From UBA1046 sp050945515 (GTDB taxonomy: Bacteria; Bacillota; Clostridia; Saccharofermentanales; DTU023), in contig JBMNTB010000030.1 of NCBI GenBank assembly GCA_050945515.1, positions 1 to 21,972 on the forward strand: a DNA stretch of 21,972 nt, in the 5' to 3' direction. Both the position numbers and the translations under genes were made by a program. Of the stretch, positions 20,261 to 21,972 are shown piece after piece (the first letter of the stretch is position 1; every line of letters begins with the position of its first letter). A model generated the notes under the pieces. That model had not been told where the DNA came from. It did no database searches and was given only the letters and a program-made list of their open reading frames with translations.

Positions 20261-21454
20261 ATGCGGATTACAGCAATTGAATTAAAGAATTTCAGAAATT
20301 ATGAGCATCTGGAACAGGATTTTTTTCCAGGTGCTCAAATTCTATATGGCAATAATGCCCAAGGCAAAACGAATGTTCTGGAAGCGATTTTTCTCTGTAC
20401 CTGTGCTCGTTCGCATCGCACCGGGCGTGACAGCGAATTGGTAAGACAAGGCTGCGATGATTATGATGTCAGATTGGAATTTTTAACGGATAAGAATAGA
20501 GCTGAGGAAATAAGGATTCATTATCTCGCCCCGGTGAGTAGTGATCCCCTCAGATTGAAACCGATCCGGCATATATATTACAACGGAGTCAGGCTTGAAC
20601 GCATCAGCGATATGATGGGCATCTTTAATGCCGTGATCTTTGCTCCGGAAGATTTACAGATTATTAAGGACGGCCCGGCAGCCAGGAGGAGATTTCTGGA
20701 TCTTTTACTTTCCCAGATTTATCCCGCGTATTTCCGTGATCTTATTCAATATCAACATTTATTGACGCAAAGAAATAATCTGTTGAAGAAACTACGGGAT
20801 CATCCCTATATTGCAGATCCTGACGGTGATTGCAATTTACATTTGGAAATTTGGGACGAGCAGCTGGCCAATTGTTCCGCACGTATAATTTCACGCCGTC
20901 AGGAAGTCGTAAATGAGATAGCTTTACTTGCGAATGAATCCATTTCACAAATTACCGGACTTAAGGAAGAATTGAGTATGAAATATCGCTCATCAGTACC
21001 TTCAGCCAAAGATCTGAGTAGAGAAGAAATGCGAGAGATTTTGTTGGGAAAATTGCGGGAGCAAGCAGCTGATGATATCCTGCGCGGCAGTACCGGCCTT
21101 GGTCCTCATCGCGACGATCTGATCTTAAGTCTCAACGGAATAGAAGTGCGGCCATATGCCTCACAGGGACAGCAACGATCTGTGGTTCTTGCCTTAAAAC
21201 TGGCTGAACTGCTCTTATTACGACAGAAGACCGGGGAAAGTCCCGTACTATTGCTTGATGATGTCATGTCTGAATTGGATGGCGATCGCCGCTATCGTCT
21301 ATTACAAACGATCGAAGATCATCAGTCATTTCTGACCTGTACAGATTTATCGCAGGTCTTGATAGGTTGTAATGACCGAAACCTGGCAGATTTTATTGAG
21401 GAATATACCCTATTTAATGTACATCAAGCTAAACTTACACAGGTAATTTTGTAA
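20261..21454 (+). CDS. recF: DNA replication and repair protein RecF
   Basis: The start is ATG 20261 (397 residues, MRITAIELKNFRNYEHL), one base after the dnaN stop. It has no good ribosome binding site, so translation is probably coupled to dnaN. RecF is an SMC-like ATPase that loads RecA at gaps with RecO and RecR. Motifs are Walker A GNNAQGKT (30-37), the PEDLQIIKDGPAARRRFLD region, GLGPHRDD, ABC signature SQGQQRS, and Walker B PVLLLDDVMSELD. The usual small S4-domain gene (yaaA/rlbA) found between dnaN and recF in many Firmicutes is absent. The 9-mer GTAACTAAT is repeated at 21451-21459 and 21462-21470 across its stop codon. Confidence 0.97.
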   Translation: MRITAIELKNFRNYEHLEQDFFPGAQILYGNNAQGKTNVLEAIFLCTCARSHRTGRDSELVRQGCDDYDVRLEFLTDKNRAEEIRIHYLAPVSSDPLRLKPIRHIYYNGVRLERISDMMGIFNAVIFAPEDLQIIKDGPAARRRFLDLLLSQIYPAYFRDLIQYQHLLTQRNNLLKKLRDHPYIADPDGDCNLHLEIWDEQLANCSARIISRRQEVVNEIALLANESISQITGLKEELSMKYRSSVPSAKDLSREEMREILLGKLREQAADDILRGSTGLGPHRDDLILSLNGIEVRPYASQGQQRSVVLALKLAELLLLRQKTGESPVLLLDDVMSELDGDRRYRLLQTIEDHQSFLTCTDLSQVLIGCNDRNLADFIEEYTLFNVHQAKLTQVIL

Positions 21455-21492
21455 CTAATCTGTAACTAATATCGCACTCTATGATTATATAC

Positions 21493-21524
21493 TCGCGCGC
21501 GAACTTCTTTAAATATGTTATAAT
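21493..21524 (+). promoter_or_regulatory. Extended -10 promoter of remB with CG palindrome at the -35 position
   Basis: TG-T-TATAAT (21516-21524) is a perfect extended -10 box. No -35 box is present; the 10-bp palindrome TCGCGCGCGA (21493-21502) lies there instead. This suggests separate transcription of remB and possibly an operator. Confidence 0.5.
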
Positions 21525-21570
21525 TTAGTAGCAAATAGACGAAATTTCTCTGAAGCAGGAAGGGTAGTAA

Positions 21571-21879
21571 ATGTATATTCATATCGGCGCAGATGTATCT
21601 TTACCTGCTGAATGGATAGTTGGTATATTTGATCTCGACAATTCTACGGGAGGCTCTACGGATACTGTAAAATTTTTAGCTCGGGCAGAAAAAAATCAGT
21701 TAATAGATATTTTGACGCCGGATCTGCCACGATCTTTGATTGTCACTATTAACAGGGCGATTCTCTCTCCCGTCTCTTCTGCCACTTTGCGTTTGCGCTG
21801 GGAGCAGGGGCTGGAACAAAACCGATTTAGATCGCATATAAACACATATAAGCCAGCTAATCAGTCAAGCCCCCAATAG
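21571..21879 (+). CDS. remB: RemB/YaaB-like DUF370 regulator
   Basis: The 102-residue protein begins at ATG 21571 after AGGAAGGG (21559-21566). The N-terminal part, MYIHIGADVSLPAEWIVGIFDLDN, then PRSLIVTINRAILSPVSSATLRLR, matches the DUF370 family member encoded downstream of recF in Firmicutes (YaaB/RemB). The related RemA is a DNA-binding activator of matrix genes in Bacillus; the role of RemB is less clear. The C-terminal ~20 residues look disordered. Its position between recF and (outside the window) probably gyrB is the conserved one. A separate promoter lies in the 116-base gap after recF. Confidence 0.88.
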   Translation: MYIHIGADVSLPAEWIVGIFDLDNSTGGSTDTVKFLARAEKNQLIDILTPDLPRSLIVTINRAILSPVSSATLRLRWEQGLEQNRFRSHINTYKPANQSSPQ

Positions 21880-21972
21880 CCGGTATTGATTATTAGCAAG
21901 AAGTGTAAAGATTGCTCTAGGAAAGAGCATACCAACGGCACCGCCCGTTGAGAAGCAGGCGTTTGTACCTTG
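21880..21972. other. Two small hairpins downstream of remB at the window edge
   Basis: GCTCT-N5-AGAGC (21914-21928) and CAACGG-N6-CCGTTG (21933-21950) are perfect inverted repeats in tandem. Neither has a T-run. They could be part of a leader or structured RNA that continues past the window edge. No gene is visible. Confidence 0.4.

Overview
The window looks like a chromosomal segment of a low-to-mid GC Firmicute, most likely an anaerobic member of Clostridia. The right end carries the replication-origin block dnaA-dnaN-recF-remB. remB (YaaB/DUF370 type) is typical of Firmicutes. Ribosome binding sites are strong GGAGG types, one surface protein has a sortase-type tail, and one locus encodes oxygen-sensitive nitrogenase-like proteins. 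I cannot name genus or species.

Left part (1-3087): an AT-rich pair of small genes (the end of a VOC/glyoxalase-fold protein and a TfoX N-terminal-domain protein), then gene-poor DNA. This DNA holds a four-site TTAGGGAAC inverted-repeat array, a cell-wall-anchored protein with a long PTPEVS repeat, an apparent broken gene, a near-perfect 21-bp inverted repeat, and a scar that looks like a deleted methyltransferase gene. It reads as accessory, decaying DNA.

Central accessory locus (3088-8289), all on the minus strand: a good promoter drives a 737-residue fusion of a NifH-like iron protein and a NifD-like component 1 subunit. It is followed, with a 32-nt overlap, by a separate NifK/E/N-like subunit. 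The iron-protein residues are intact. The cluster-ligand pattern is reduced in the second subunit, and no cofactor-assembly genes are present, so this is a nitrogenase-like reductase of unknown substrate rather than a nitrogenase. An XRE regulator with its own promoter and an array of GTAACA/TGTTAC half-sites lies downstream. An isoprenylcysteine-methyltransferase-like membrane protein lies upstream. Directly repeated ~65-bp sequences sit on both sides of the nitrogenase-like block.

Metabolic genes (8501-14914): glutaminase (minus), enolase (plus, divergent from glutaminase), ornithine aminotransferase (minus), and an M24B Xaa-Pro aminopeptidase (plus, divergent from rocD). Glutaminase makes glutamate, ornithine aminotransferase interconverts ornithine and glutamate semialdehyde, and the peptidase supplies amino acids. 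Together they fit an amino-acid-using lifestyle.

Origin side (14971-21972), all plus strand: mutM (DNA repair), a DtxR-type metal regulator, a Cof-type HAD phosphatase that may be expressed from a nearly leaderless transcript, then dnaA flanked on both sides by AT-rich DNA with DnaA boxes, dnaN, recF and remB. The window ends in a pair of small hairpins downstream of remB.
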